This document shows positions 35,190-46,417 of a DNA stretch of 64,000 nt, in pieces. How positions within the stretch are numbered: the first letter of the stretch is position 1; each line of letters starts with the position of its first letter. The position numbers were made by a program, and so were the translations under genes. Source of the stretch: Hortaea werneckii (lineage: Eukaryota; Ascomycota; Dothideomycetes; Mycosphaerellales; Teratosphaeriaceae); assembly GCA_037044905.1 (NCBI GenBank), contig JBAOKB010000185.1:186001-250000 (forward strand), given 5' to 3'. The notes under the pieces were generated by a model, which made no database searches, was not told the DNA's origin, and saw only the letters and a program-made list of their open reading frames with translations.

Positions 35190-35930
35190 TTTGGATGTTG
35201 CCGTCGGGTGTTCTCAGGGTCTATTAATCCAATGAATGTGCTGCCGCTGAACAGTAGGCCTTTGCTTGGAAGGCAGAGGACTCGTAGGCTGTACGTTAGG
35301 GTTGGATAGGGTTGGATGTCTTTCAAAAGAGGTCTAGGATCTAGTGCGCGTTTGGTGATGATTCTATTTGCCTTGGAGTCTGCTGTCTGGTGCGATTCAA
35401 GCTATGTGTGACAATGCAATGGGGGTGGAAGGTATTTAAGTGCGTAATCGCATCGACATCAAGAAGTAAGTATAAGTACGAAGTTAATCGGGCACCGGAG
35501 CAACATTTCTTACGGCCGAGCGGCTTTAATGAAGCATTGAGTGGCGAGCACTAAATCGGCAAATAGAATACCTGATCAATGGGAAGCAATACGTTTTGCT
35601 CACAAGGCCAGTCGGCCTGATTCAAGTGATCGGTGTATCCGGCGAAGAGAACGTCGCGAATACAGACACGCCTTCATCCGATCATACAGATGCAGTCATC
35701 CCCTCCAGCCCTTCACGGGCCGAGCCGGACTGAGAGACGGATACACCCGATCGAACTTCGCGGTCACGCACCTTGCCAAGACAAACCTCGTCGCCGACGA
35801 CCCATTGCCAGCGCTGTCGAGGATCTTGCTGCATTCTGCTGCTTCAGCAATTGAGATATAACCACTCCGACCACCTTTTAACCAAGTTCAAAGAAAGTAC
35901 CGAGAGGTGCTGAAGAAAGAGCAAGTCAAG
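35190..35930. promoter_or_regulatory. Divergent region between SDR and NAC-beta
   Basis: This 741 bp gap separates head-to-head genes. It carries both promoters and no supported ORF. No clear TATA box was seen. Confidence 0.4.
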
Positions 35931-36772
35931 ATGGATCACGAGAAGCTGGCCCGCATGCAAAATGCAGTGCGCATTGGTATGTGAATGATATGGCGGCGGT
36001 AGCGCCTGCAACCCTTTCGCAAAGTGTAGAATATGGATCTGTAGAGCTAACAATGTTACAGGGTAAGCATGAGTCCCCTTGTACTTCGCCCTCAGGTCCG
36101 CACGAGATCGCCCGCAGGACATGACCACGAGCGGAAAGCACGCAGCACGCGGATATGCACGAGGAGGAGAATGGCAAAGCCGAATGCGATAACCACTGGA
36201 TAAGTGCTAACGGAAGGACATAGTGGCAAGGGTACCCCGAGAAGAAAGATGAAAAAGGTGCACAAGAGCTCTGGCACCGACGACAAGAAGCTGCAGGGTG
36301 CCCTCAAGAAGCTGAACGTGCAGCCGATCACCGCGATTGAGGAGGTCAACATGTTCAAGCAGGACGGCAACGTCATCCACTTCTCCGCCCCGAAGGGTAA
36401 GTCTACCTCCAGCACGACATGGCAACCAAGTCCGGCTAGCTAGCTAGCTACACCCACCGAGACAACCCTCTGCGCCCTCGAAGAACCAAGCTAACACTTC
36501 TATCCCTCGCAGTCCACGCCTCGGTCCCCTCCAACACCTTCGCCCTCTACGGCAACGGCGAGGACAAGGAGCTGACGGAGCTCGTGCCGGGCATCCTGAA
36601 CCAGCTCGGCCCGGACAGCCTAGCCTCGCTGCGCAAGCTGGCCGAGAGCTACCAGAGCATGCAGAAGGGCGGCGAAGGCGAGGAGGGCAAGAAGGAAGGC
36701 GGCGATGACGACGACGACATCCCGGACTTGGTCGAGGGCAGCAACTTCGAGAACAAGAATGAGGTCGAGTAA
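35931..36772 (+). CDS. EGD1: Nascent polypeptide-associated complex subunit beta
   Basis: Exons 35931..35976, 36062 (a single nucleotide), 36224..36396 and 36513..36772 total 480 nt (159 residues). The product begins MDHEKLARMQNAVRIGGKGT then PRRKMKKVHKSSGTDDKKLQ, and the NAC domain follows (ALKKLNVQPITAIEEVNMFK, VHASVPSNTFALYG). The acidic C-terminus holds DDDDDIPDLVEG. These are hallmarks of NAC-beta/BTF3, which binds nascent chains at the ribosome exit with NAC-alpha. The IGGKG junction is only encoded if one G between two canonical introns is kept. An alternative is a single intron with an AAG acceptor at 36216, inserting two residues (GHSG). Confidence 0.9.
35977..36223 (+). other. Tandem introns separated by a 1-nt exon (stwintron-like)
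   Basis: Intron a (35977..36061) has GTATGT, branch CTAAC and TTACAG. One G remains at 36062. Intron b (36063..36223) then starts GTAAGC and ends CTAACGGAAGGACATAG. Each has a canonical donor, branch point and acceptor. Confidence 0.65.
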
Positions 36773-37195
36773 GCCGTCCTTTCCTTCTTAGGAAGGCCCC
36801 GGAATTGAAGCTGCTGGTACGATTTTTCTCTTTTACGGCAGCAATTTTTGTCGATTGCGGGCCAAACATGATATGAATAGTTTCTGCAGCAGATACGGCG
36901 TCAAGGGAGCTTCTTCCCCTCCTCTCTTGGTCATCTGTTCGGGCCAAAAGCTGGACTTTGTTGCGTCAATCTTTCGAGTCTCTTTGGGACTCTTTCCCAG
37001 TGTATACATGCTTGGAGCACCTACTGTACATCTACGTATGCGGCATGACTCTTCCGCACCGTGACTCTTTTTGGCTTTGAAGTCTACCGTGTGATCTTCT
37101 TTGCATTTAGGGTATATCTGGCGAAAGCAACAGCCCACCCAACACAAAACGCCCTGGCCATGTAGAACGGATTCATCATCACACACATCTTCCTC
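36773..37195. other. Convergent 3' region of NAC-beta and SHB17
   Basis: Both genes end here. No ORF with family features and no RNA gene were seen. Confidence 0.35.
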
Positions 37196-38076
37196 TCAGC
37201 TCTTCCCCTCCTCGACCTGCTCAACCACATCACTCATAAACGCGCCTCCCAGCAAAATCGCCGGCTCGTTCAGATTGTGGTGCTCGTAACTCAACGTGCC
37301 CACCCCGCCCGCTTCCAGGATCAGACTCGGGTTATCTGCGATATTCCTGCCTACCCATCTCCCGGCCAGTGCCCGCAGGATGTGTCCGTGAGCTATGATT
37401 AGCACGTCGAAAGGTTCATTGACGGTCCCCTTGGGCTTGCCGATCGCGTGGGCGTGGAACCGTTCGCGGATGTCTGAGATTAGCTCGTCTAGACGGGCGG
37501 TGATTTGCTGGGGGGACCTGTATGTCGATTCCGCGTTAGCGAGCTCCCATCTCGTTGCCTTGAGTCCTTTTGCGTAGGTGTGTGAGAGGTGACATACTCC
37601 CCACCAGGACAGCCATCCCGCCAGATATCCCACTCGCCCTCCCCATCCTTCTCCCTCCGTTCCCGGATCTCCTGGCTCGTGACCCCCTCATAGTCGCCAT
37701 AATCCCATTCCCGGACTGCCTCAGTAATCTCAATTTTCGCTCCTGTACCCGATCTTCCTTCCTCCCCAACGCCTACCGTATCGCCGCCTGCATTCGGCGC
37801 GGCAATGTCGCCGTGCTGGTGCCATGGGATGGGTTCCTTACAGCCTAGTCCCAGCAGCTCTAAGGTCCGCTGGGCCCGTTTTCGCGGGCTCACGTAGATG
37901 TGTGCGAGGTTTCGCGGTACGATGAGTCGATCGGAGCCTACGAGTGCCTTTCCCGTTGCCCGGATACGTTTCTCGCCGTTCACGGTCAGAGGGATGTCGC
38001 TTGTGCCGGTGTGTTTCCCGTTTAGTGACCACTCCGTCTCGCCGTGGCGGATGATGAAGACGCGGGGGGTGGTCAT
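37196..38076 (-). CDS. SHB17: Sedoheptulose-1,7-bisphosphatase-like histidine phosphatase
   Basis: Exons 38076..37598 and 37517..37196 give 266 residues. The start reads MTTPRVFIIRHGETEWSLNG, with the catalytic RHG of the phosphoglycerate-mutase superfamily. It continues with HTGTSDIPLTVNGEKRI and VSPRKRAQRTLELLG. REWDYGDYEG holds the acid residue region. The second catalytic His is in VLIIAHGHILRALAGRW. Order and length match fungal Shb17, which dephosphorylates sedoheptulose-1,7-bisphosphate to feed riboneogenesis in the cytosol. A Gly-rich insert (about residues 95-115) is specific to this copy. Confidence 0.82.
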
Positions 38077-39099
38077 TTTTGCCGGGATTGAGTCAGCCAC
38101 GCGGAGAGCCCTGCTATCAACAGTGATATCTTTATTGCGACCAGAGACTGCTACTACCAGTTCTGAAGCATACAGGGAGGATAGACGGATGACCAATTGA
38201 GCATCATCTTCCGGCTGCTGGTGGGGTTGCTACCACGTCACCGCTCATCCGCAGCTTCCGTCTCAGATCCTCGACTTCGTGCGTCTAGTGTCGAGAAAGA
38301 TCATATTGAGGATGTGGACTAGACGTCTCCTTTTCGATAAACCGTATCTTGTTTTCTCACCATTCAACTTTCGCATGCAACAACGTTATCGTCAGCAACC
38401 GGATACCCTTTGATCTTTTCGACGGCCCATTGGTTGTAGAAGAGATACGCTAGAGGCTGTTCCCGCATAGAGACACCGGGCAAGTTCGAATTTCCCCGGG
38501 CCAGGCCGCGACCAGCCGCAAGCTTTTGGCCTGAGGCTCTTACCCGCGCTCCCGAAAAAGTGCTCGCTGCTATTCCCTTTTCGTACACGAATGAGGCAGT
38601 TTCCACTTCTTCATGTCGTTTGGGGGCAGTCGCGACGATGGTGGTTGATGGACGGACGTCAGGTAGAGTAGCATACGGTAAGTCCCTCTCTTGGTATGAG
38701 CACGTTTCCATACACCCCCTCTCTATCTTCAATCCATCTCTCTCTCTGTCTCCTCTCTCCTGGTCCATATCCCGTGAACATACCCCCTCGACTCTCAATA
38801 CTAGTATCCACTCTATACCTCTACTCTCACTCCCCTGCCAAGACCACATTGGGCGAAGAACGACTGTCGCGTGTTCAAAGTATACGAGTCTTGAGGAAGA
38901 AATCGCCCGTAGTCTAGTCAACATCGTTCTTGGATCTACACACTCTCTACTTGAAGCCGGAAGCCCGACGCCCACGCGAATCAAACCCGACGAACATTGG
39001 CCCCAGTGGCCTCAGGAACAACACCATCCTTAGATCGGCAAGCTCGCCTCTGTATACCTCCACGAACATACCAACCACATCAGCACATTCTCCCCGAAA
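38077..39099. promoter_or_regulatory. Divergent region between SHB17 and CTR copper transporter
   Basis: About 1 kb of intergenic DNA between head-to-head genes. Pyrimidine-rich tracts at about 38690-38830 fit a 5' leader of the copper-transporter gene. Open frames on both strands lack recognisable domains. No obvious copper-response element (TTTGCTC) was found by eye. Confidence 0.4.
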
Positions 39100-39867
39100 A
39101 TGGACATGTCATCAATGTCCACCACAACCTCCATGAGCATGGCCTCAATGCCCACCTCCATGTCATCTTCCTCCTCAGATAGCAGCATGTCCGGCATGGA
39201 CATGTCCTCAGGCGGCGGGATGGCCATGGCCTTCACCAACTCGCACACCACCATGCTCTTCTCGCACGCTTGGCAACCCAAGACCTCCGGCGCCTACGCC
39301 GGGACTTGCATATTCTTGATAGTCCTGGCCATCATCTCCCGCCTCATGCTCGCATACCGCCACTTCATCGAGCAGAAATGGCGGGATCAAGCGACGCACC
39401 GGCGATACGTTTTCGTTGCCGAGCAGTCAGCCGAGGATAAGGAACGCGGCGGAGCGCAACTGAGTGGTGGTGATTCGTCTTCTTCATCCTCGCTCCCCGC
39501 GTCATTACGGAAAGCGGGGGAGAGTAGTCAGAGCGAGGAGGCGATCCTGACGACCAATGGTCTCGACGAGCGCGTTAGAGTCGTGAAAAGCGGGGGGCGC
39601 TGCTTAGAACGTCCGCCCTGGCGCTTCTCGACCGATCTCCCGCGTGCGTGTATTTTCACCGTCCAGGCCGGCGTGGGATATTTGCTGTAAGTCTTGCTTT
39701 CTCGAATCATGCTACCTCCACCGAGTGCACGGCTGACTTTCGTCTTCTACAGGATGCTGGCCGTCATGACCTTCAACGTCGGTTACTTCCTCTCCGTGCT
39801 CGCGGGACTCTTCGTCGGTGAGCTGGCGGTGGGTCGGTTCACGCCGCTTGAAGACGCGCATCATTGA
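39100..39867 (+). CDS. CTR-family copper transporter
   Basis: Exons 39100..39686 and 39753..39867 give 233 residues. The N-terminus is Met/Ser-rich with MDMSSMS and SMSGMDMSSGGGMAM, the extracellular copper-binding Mets motifs. Three membrane segments follow: AGTCIFLIVLAIISRLML, then the pair around VQAGVGYLL-MLAVMTFNVGYF. This contains the essential MxxxM (MLAVM) and GxxxG (GLFVG) motifs of Ctr channels. The loop between helices 1 and 2 is long and Ser-rich. Ctr proteins form trimers that import Cu(I) at the plasma membrane or release it from the vacuole; the location here is not decided. Confidence 0.9.
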
Positions 39868-41328
39868 AACAGTGATGTCTTTCGTCTGTTTTGTATAGTT
39901 TTTGGTAACGAAGATATGACCGATTTTACGATCTCTGACGTTGCCATTTGGCCTGAATTTTCGCCCTTGTATTGTGCGAGCAATGTGGATGCCGGTAAGT
40001 CTCCGTGATGGATCGATTGAGGCTCGGCCGTCGTTCTCAAAGAAAGGTATTGGCGGTACAAGGTCTGGTCTTGTTCTCCTCCCTTATGCCTCCCCCTCTC
40101 TCTCTCTTTACTAGGTCCAAGGCATTCTGTCGACCGTGGCTGTTCTCTCACGTCTCGGAATGCACTCCGTCTTTTGTCATCAGCCGGATACAGGCTACAG
40201 ATTCAATAACCGGGGCTACTGAATCTCCTCCCGCTCTTTCGTACGCTATCTATAACGTGTCTAAGATGGGGGTCTCGATTGCAGTAAAGGAGCGGTAGTA
40301 GAGAGTCGAGTGTATCAGATAGGGGATGCAGTAATTAACGGGTTAATGCTTTGCTTTTCTCTCGCTATACTCCTACAATATTTGCAACCCCTGTACATGA
40401 TAAGCCCAGTAATGTAGCAGCGTCACTGCCGTCCCTCTCGCCCATACTTGCTGACAGGATTATATCCCGTCCTTCCCCGCCCGCCCCCCTCCTCCCAAAA
40501 CCCCCTTCCTCGCCAACCCCAAAAGACATGGAAAGCTGGGCATCAAAACCCCCCAACACCCGAAAAAGAGTGTATCACAAGTTCAAAAAGACAAAAAAAG
40601 AAAAGAAAAAAACAATCAGCAGCAGGGATTCTCACCTGGTCACCCACGGTAATACTAATCTGCCGGTTTGCAGCTTAAGTACAGGAGAGCGGACGGGATC
40701 CTCTGTTCTCTGCAACCTGTGGCCGATTGTGCTAGGTAAATTATTAATTATGTTTTATAACGTCTTATTTGCTAGGCCATATGTCTGGATGCTGGATGTG
40801 GAAGGGCCAGTCGGGGGCGGGGGGTTCCTGGTTAAGTGTTATCGGAAATGACGGACAGTTCGACTGGGACACTTGGTAGGGGCCCGTAGAGATGGCAGAA
40901 GATGGGGTCTGGTAGTCACTCTGGTTGTGGGGATCTTCTGGTTGTCTGGAGTAAGGCGGAGGCGAGGATGGGCCGGGTCCGTCTAGGTGATTAGGTTTGC
41001 CTCGGTGGCAGGAATGATGGGTATCAGATATTCTCCGGGTAATAATGGGAGGCGTGGAGATGGAAGCTTGGAATGCATGTTGATCCCGTTTGGTTATTTT
41101 TTCGGGAAAAGGAACTTGGAGTGGAAGAGAGAAGGCGGGAAAGAGGTTGCTCCTGTGGGCGCGCCCTGCAACTCGGAGACCTTTCACGTTGTGTCTTCTC
41201 TCCGTCTAGGTGAACCATGTACAGAAGAAGTCTTCCACCTCCGTCCTCTCGAGCGACACCATCTCTACTGGCGTCATCACACATCACCTCCCCCCACCCC
41301 TCTCCCTCCCTTAAACATCTCTTCCCCC
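39868..41328. other. Convergent intergenic region
   Basis: About 1.5 kb between the copper-transporter and CREG-like stops. It has low-complexity A-runs (40586-40612) and no supported ORF or RNA gene. Confidence 0.4.
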
Positions 41329-42159
41329 TCACTCCCCAGGCAACCTACACTCCTCGACCTCCTCCCGCGTAACGCCCCTCCACTCCTCCACCGGCAACCA
41401 CTGAATCCGCGCCCGATCCCCAAACCCCCCAAACCAATAGACGTGCTCGACGACGAAGCGCACATACTGCGAGGAATGGATATCGTTCCCGGGCTGCCAC
41501 AGCGCCGAATCGGGATGCGTGCGCATGAAGCACGCGGGCACGAGGTGGCGCGCCAGGTCCCCGGCGGGGATGGGCTCGAGGTAGCCGTGCAGGCTGAACC
41601 GCGGGAGCGCGGCGGGGGTGTGAGGGGTGGGGATGTCGTCGTCTTCGCGGTTCTTTGCGTGGGTGTTGGAAGCAGTGTAGTGCGTTGATTGCCGTGGCCA
41701 CCATCGGATCTCCATGCTGATGTTGGAGCCCTGGGCGAAGTTCCGATAGGGTGTTGCGATGTCGATGGCGAGGAGCGTGGGGTTGCCTGTCTCCGGCTCG
41801 CAGTCTGAGTAGTATTCCATGAGGCCTATGGGACTCCCTGCTAGGTCGTCGGGTCGAGATTGCCAGACGGAGAGTTCTTGGGAGGTGAAGTCGGAGGAGT
41901 CCGATGAGGATGGTGGGGTGGTGGTGGTGTTGACGGGGAAGGTGGTCACGAGGGTGCTGAGGGAGGAGAGATGCATGATTCGTCGGGCCATGACGGCGGA
42001 TTCGTGTACAGTTGGGAAGTGGAAGGGTTCATCGTCGTCTTGCTTGAGAGATGATGGGTCATGTTGATAGGCTGGGTCTTGCTGGAGGATGGGTGGGAGA
42101 AGGAGAGATCGAGCTGATGCGGTGCTGGCTAGAGCAGCAAGCCAGAGTGGATGTACCAT
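41329..42159 (-). CDS. Secreted CREG-like / PNPOx-fold protein
   Basis: A single-exon protein of 276 residues. MVHPLWLAALASTASARS is a signal peptide. AVMARRIMHLSSLSTLVTTF then GSPIGLMEYYSDCEPETGNP and LLAIDIATPYRNFAQGSNIS match the FMN-binding split-barrel of the CREG family (pyridoxamine-5'-phosphate-oxidase-like). FFVVEHV-type strands appear as YVRFVVEHVYWFGGFG, with the terminal WLPVEEWRGV. Family members are secreted or vacuolar glycoproteins without a settled enzyme activity. Two low-complexity Ser/Thr/Asp loops interrupt the fold. Confidence 0.8.
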   Translation of the reverse strand: MVHPLWLAALASTASARSLLLPPILQQDPAYQHDPSSLKQDDDEPFHFPTVHESAVMARRIMHLSSLSTLVTTFPVNTTTTPPSSSDSSDFTSQELSVWQSRPDDLAGSPIGLMEYYSDCEPETGNPTLLAIDIATPYRNFAQGSNISMEIRWWPRQSTHYTASNTHAKNREDDDIPTPHTPAALPRFSLHGYLEPIPAGDLARHLVPACFMRTHPDSALWQPGNDIHSSQYVRFVVEHVYWFGGFGDRARIQWLPVEEWRGVTREEVEECRLPGE

Positions 42160-42596
42160 TTTCGTGGTAGATCCTATCGTTGATTACTTTGTTGGTCAAG
42201 TTGCTTGGACAAGCAGTAAACATCGAGTGAATGTCGACCATTTATCTCCAAACCAGCGATGACGGCAAGATATCGGACATCATCAGTCCGAGGGTATTAC
42301 CCGAAGTGGTCTAGTATGCCAAGCCCCGCCGGAAGTAGCCGCGCAGAGGCACCTCGAGCGGAGAAATTGAAGCCCAGCATCATCGCCGCCCCCGACTGCT
42401 GGATCAGGACGACAACGAAACCACATCCATCCATCTGGTGAGTCACCGTGAACCCATCATCAAAAGAAAGAGCCGGAATAGCGTACGACTGGAATCTGGG
42501 GATATCTGCCGACGCAAACGATTGCAGCGGGATAGAAAAGCTGACTTGAGCGCCTCTTCGCCACGCAGTCCATCACAACTTCGATAACTCGCGAAG
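42160..42596. promoter_or_regulatory. Divergent region between CREG-like gene and RPS30
   Basis: A 437 bp head-to-head gap that should carry both promoters. No TATA box or other specific site was identified. Confidence 0.35.
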
Positions 42597-42962
42597 ATGG
42601 GTAAGGTCCACGGATCATTGGCGCGTGCCGGTAAGGTCAAGTCTCAGACACCAAAGGTACGCATTTCCCACGAAACACCATCCATAGCCCTGGTCTGCTG
42701 GGGTGGCAAGCCTCCGCAAGGCAGTCCACAACCTCATCAAAATCCGGCTGCTGAACGTCCACTTCACCCACTGCGGATGCCGTGAGATGAGTGAAGAAAT
42801 GCGAGGTTGACGTTACTCTTTCCAACCCGATAGGTCGAGCCCCAGGAGAAGAAGAAGACCCCCAAGGGCCGCGCGAAGAAGAGAGTCGTCTACACCCGCC
42901 GTTTCGTGAACGTCACCATGACCGGCGGCAAGAGAAAGATGAACCCGAACCCGACCTCGTAA
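42597..42962 (+). CDS. RPS30: 40S ribosomal protein S30 (eS30)
   Basis: Exons 42597..42656 and 42834..42962 give 62 residues: MGKVHGSLARAGKVKSQTPK, intron, then VEPQEKKKTPKGRAKKRVVY and TRRFVNVTMTGGKRKMNPNP-TS. This is the whole of eukaryotic ribosomal protein eS30, highly basic and without the ubiquitin-like fusion of animals. The 177 nt intron sits after codon 20 and is long for this window, as is common in fungal ribosomal-protein genes. It acts in the small ribosomal subunit. Confidence 0.95.
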
Positions 42963-44162
42963 GGGTAGGATGCGCTACGAAGTGGGAATCGGGGGAATGA
43001 TGAAAACGGAGATGCAGTGGCGGTTCTTCCTGAAAGAGCGGTAGAGCATGGTGTCCTGCGCGCTGTCATGCGCGTTGGGACGGAGCATAAGGAAGATGTT
43101 CGACCATTATGCATGGATGAAGGAGGAGGGAAATCTGCCTCTGGCGTTTTGGTTGGGCAGGTACAATGCAGTGCGTACATGACAAAACCTCTGTGTTGAA
43201 GCACTTGTGTGTGTGTCTACTTTTCATGTCTTGAGAGTTCTCTGCGTTGCTTCGTTTCACTCCGGACTTCGCGGGCTCGATAACAAAACGAGATATGATT
43301 GATGTGCAAGTGTTCAGCTAGGCTCAGATCGGCATACCGTGTAAATGGGACAAGATTGAGCTAGCTGTACATGCTATGACGATGAATGGTTTCCCACACG
43401 TCTCCCAGCTTCTGTCCATGCGATGAGTGCACCCTATTGTCTTGACCTGACGCTGAGACACCCAACCAGTCTAATTCGTCATCTTCCTAGCTATTTCATC
43501 AACGCTATCTAAGCGCAACAAGACGGAGGGGAACAGGTCACAGTGCACCGCCGCCTGTACGCCCCCACCCCCAAAATGTCCCCTCTTGCCTCTCAGACGA
43601 ACGATACTACGCTAAGCACACTGCGGCCAGTTCCAAGATCGTCCTCATCTACCCATTCAACATCTTCTCATCCCTTACCTCCTCCCCCCATCCCTACCCA
43701 ACTGCAGAGACCGGAACCAATTGGATATCCTTTTACTACCTCCTGCCCCTTCCAGACGGACAGGCCAAGAGACATAGAACATCCATCCGCCCACCAAACA
43801 CACCACCGCCTTACCCATCTAATCTTCACAACCAAGTGCATCAAAACCCCAAATTCCTGTCCAGGCACTGAGAAGATCAGAATGTTTCCTCCTTCCAGCA
43901 CCCGCAAGAGGGGCCCGGGGTAAAGATCAAGATCTCTCTTCAATCAACCATCTCCTTACTCATCTAACCTTTTCAGGGACAAGAGACATGGGATCTGAGT
44001 GTGCGCTCTTCTGTCGACTGGAAGGACTGAAGGCCTTCGGTGGTAGTAGCTGCCTGTGGGAAAGGTGTACGCAGTCGGGAAGAAATGGACGGACAGGTGA
44101 GGTGGGAAACCCATGCAGAATGAATGCAAGGAGGTAGGTGAAGGAAAAGGGGAAAGGGTCAA

Positions 44163-44209
<47 letters not shown>

Positions 44210-44382
44210 GAAAAGGGAAATATGATGGAATCTATACACACAACTAATTCATCCTTTCATCAAATGACATCCCCCTCTCAACAGACCACTCCACGGGGAA
44301 AAACCGCCGCCGCCGCCGCCGCCGCAACCCCGGCCCCCTTTCAGCCTCCGCGCGGGCTCTCCACACCTTTCCTCCCTCCTCC
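42963..44382. other. Convergent intergenic region with long poly-G tract
   Basis: About 1.4 kb between RPS30 and methylcitrate synthase. It holds a 44-nt G-run near its right end and a (GCC)n run at about 44307-44325. No gene is supported; the Gly-rich and Pro-rich frames over the G-run are artefacts. Confidence 0.45.
44165..44208. repeat. Poly-G homopolymer, 44 nt
   Basis: An unbroken G-run, about 175 bp beyond the methylcitrate synthase stop codon, in its 3' flank. Confidence 0.95.
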
Positions 44383-45850
44383 TTACTTCGTCGCCATCTC
44401 CAACAACCCCTTCAAATCCACACTCTTGGGCCTCTCAATCGGCAACCCCAGCGCCCGATCCCAAACCAACTGCGCCAGCGGCCCTAACCCCCTACTCACC
44501 CCGAACGTCGCCGTATAATACAACGTCTCGCGGAACCCGTAATGATGGAACAGCACGCCCGACGAGGAATCCACGTTCGGGAAGGGATTCTTGGTCTTGC
44601 CATGCTCGGTCAGGACACCGGGAGCGATGTCGGACGTTTGTTTGACGAGCTGGAAAACGGGGTTCGAGGCGATATCCGGCCGGGACAGGGCGAAGTCCAT
44701 CAGGGCTTCGAAGCGGGGATCCGGTTTCCGGAGGACCGCGTGGCCATACCCGGGGATCACGCGGCCGGATTTCAGCGTGCTCCAGAGGTACGCGGTGACG
44801 TCTTCGGAGGTGAAGTTGGTTCCCACGTGGTCCTGCATCTGCAGGATCCAGCGTAGGACTTCTTGCGCGGCGAGCCCGTGTAAGGGGCCCGCGAGGCCCT
44901 GCAGGCCCGCGGAGTAGGAGAGGAAGGGGTCTGAGAGGGCGGAGCCGACGAGGTGCGTGGCGTGCGCGGAGACATTGCCGCCTTCGTGGTCGCCGTGCAG
45001 GGCGAGGTAGAGGCGGAGGAGGTCTTGGAAGCCTTCGTTCTCCGGCCCGGATTTGCCGAGTAGGGCCGCGAAATTGTAGGCCCAGTCTTGGTTCTCGTCC
45101 ACGGTGGCGGGGAGTGCGCCTCCGCCGCGGTACGCGTTCTGGTAGATTTTGGCTGCGATAGTGGGCAGTTTGGCCAGCAGCGAGATCGAGTCGTCGAAGG
45201 TCGGTTCCCAGTACTCGGCCTTGTTGAGCCCGGCCTCGTACATCTTCGCGAACTTGGACTCGTAGTTCAGGGCGGAGACGGCGCAGGCGAACTGCGTCAT
45301 GGGGTGCAGGTCCTTGGGGAAATCATCGAGCATCTTCTCCACGAAAGCTGGGATTGCGGCTTTCTGCGCCAGTTCCTTGCTGAAGCCCCGGACTTGCTGC
45401 GTGCTGGGGACTTGGCCCGTGAGGAGGAGCCAGAACATGGCTTCCGGCAGCATCTCCGTCCCGGATGTGCCTTTGGGCAGCTCCTTCTGGCAGTCCTTGA
45501 TCGTCTTGCCGTGGAACCGGATCCCCTCGTTGGCGTCGAGGACGGAGCCCTCCCAGACCATGGCTTTCAGGCCGCGCATGCCGCCGAGGGTGTTTTCCAC
45601 CTTCACATCGCCTATCTTCTTGTCGGCGTGGGATTTGACTTGCTTGAGCAGCTCGCGTTTGGCGGGGATGACCTCCTTGAGGGTGGTCTTGAGATCGGGT
45701 TCGGCGGTTGCGTAGGTGCGGGCGTTGTAGGCGAGCGGGGAGAGCTGGGGTTGATGTTTAGCACGTTGATTTAATATATAGCATAGTTCATTTGAGGCAT
45801 ACCTTGGAAGCTCTCAGTGCCCTCGTGGCTGTACGGGTGCTCAATGCCAT
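44383..45850 (-). CDS. mcsA: Mitochondrial 2-methylcitrate synthase
   Basis: Exons 45850..45803 and 45744..44383 give 469 residues. A basic mitochondrial presequence (MALSTRTATRALRASK) precedes TYATAEPDLKTTLKEVIPAK. The citrate-synthase fold shows LHGLAAQEVLRWILQ (first catalytic His), PGYGHAVLRKPDPRF (second His) and NVDSSSGVLFHHYG (catalytic Asp). The residues around FHGKTIKDCQKELPKG and the ending PLAQLVWDRALGLPIERPKS are those of fungal methylcitrate synthases rather than Cit1. The enzyme condenses propionyl-CoA with oxaloacetate; it also has citrate-synthase activity in studied fungi. Its head-to-head neighbour cuts methylisocitrate, which supports the call. Confidence 0.87.
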
Positions 45851-46417
45851 TGTGGTGGAGGGGACAATGCCGGGTGGTCTCTATATCTCGACCCCGCTTT
45901 CTGGTCGGCTATCGTTTGTCGTTGCAATGAAGCAGCAGCAGGGGATGAGGAGGATGTAGACAGAAGGTTGAGACGGTACAGCAACTCTCACAATCAGATA
46001 GAATGATATACGAGAAAAAGTTGAGGAGACAACAGCAGCTCGCAGTGGTTGATCGTCGAGCTGCAGCCATTGAGCCGGTCGGTGAAGCTGCGTCACTGCA
46101 TCAGACCTCGGCTCAGCGAGTCAGCCGGAGCTGGGGAAAGGGAAGCGATAGCCGTCGAGCCGTCTTGAGCCGATGTCGCTGCTATTACTACTATGTACGT
46201 ACATAGTATGTATTGATGAACATTTTATTACTATCTACAAAGAAAATTACTCATATCTTGCATTTCTAAGCGGCTGTAGGTGAGGTGTATACGAACAGGC
46301 TTCGTAGACTGGATCAACACTGCACAGCGGAGCACCTGTACCTCGCATGATGAGAGCAGCTTAAACAAGAATACCATACCAGCCGAGATACCAACAGAGC
46401 ACCCTTAAAAGACCAAT
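45851..46417. promoter_or_regulatory. Shared promoter of methylcitrate synthase and methylisocitrate lyase
   Basis: A 567 bp divergent region between two steps of the methylcitrate cycle. It contains a perfect 20-bp palindrome, TACTATGTACGTACATAGTA, at 46189-46208, about 210 bp before the lyase ATG. AT-rich DNA follows. Co-regulation through this region is an inference. Confidence 0.6.

Noticed and set aside
36204..36443. NAC-beta starting within the intron at 36204 with GTG
   Set aside because: No ATG, and the true N-terminus MDHEKLARMQ lies upstream and is joined by splicing.
44138..44518. Gly-rich plus-strand frame and Pro-rich minus-strand frame
   Set aside because: Produced by the G44 homopolymer; no domain on either side.
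44383..45850. House-keeping citrate synthase (Cit1)
   Set aside because: Residues around FHGKTIKDCQKELPKG and the C-terminal ALGLPIERPKS are methylcitrate-synthase-like, and the neighbour is a methylisocitrate-lyase-type gene.
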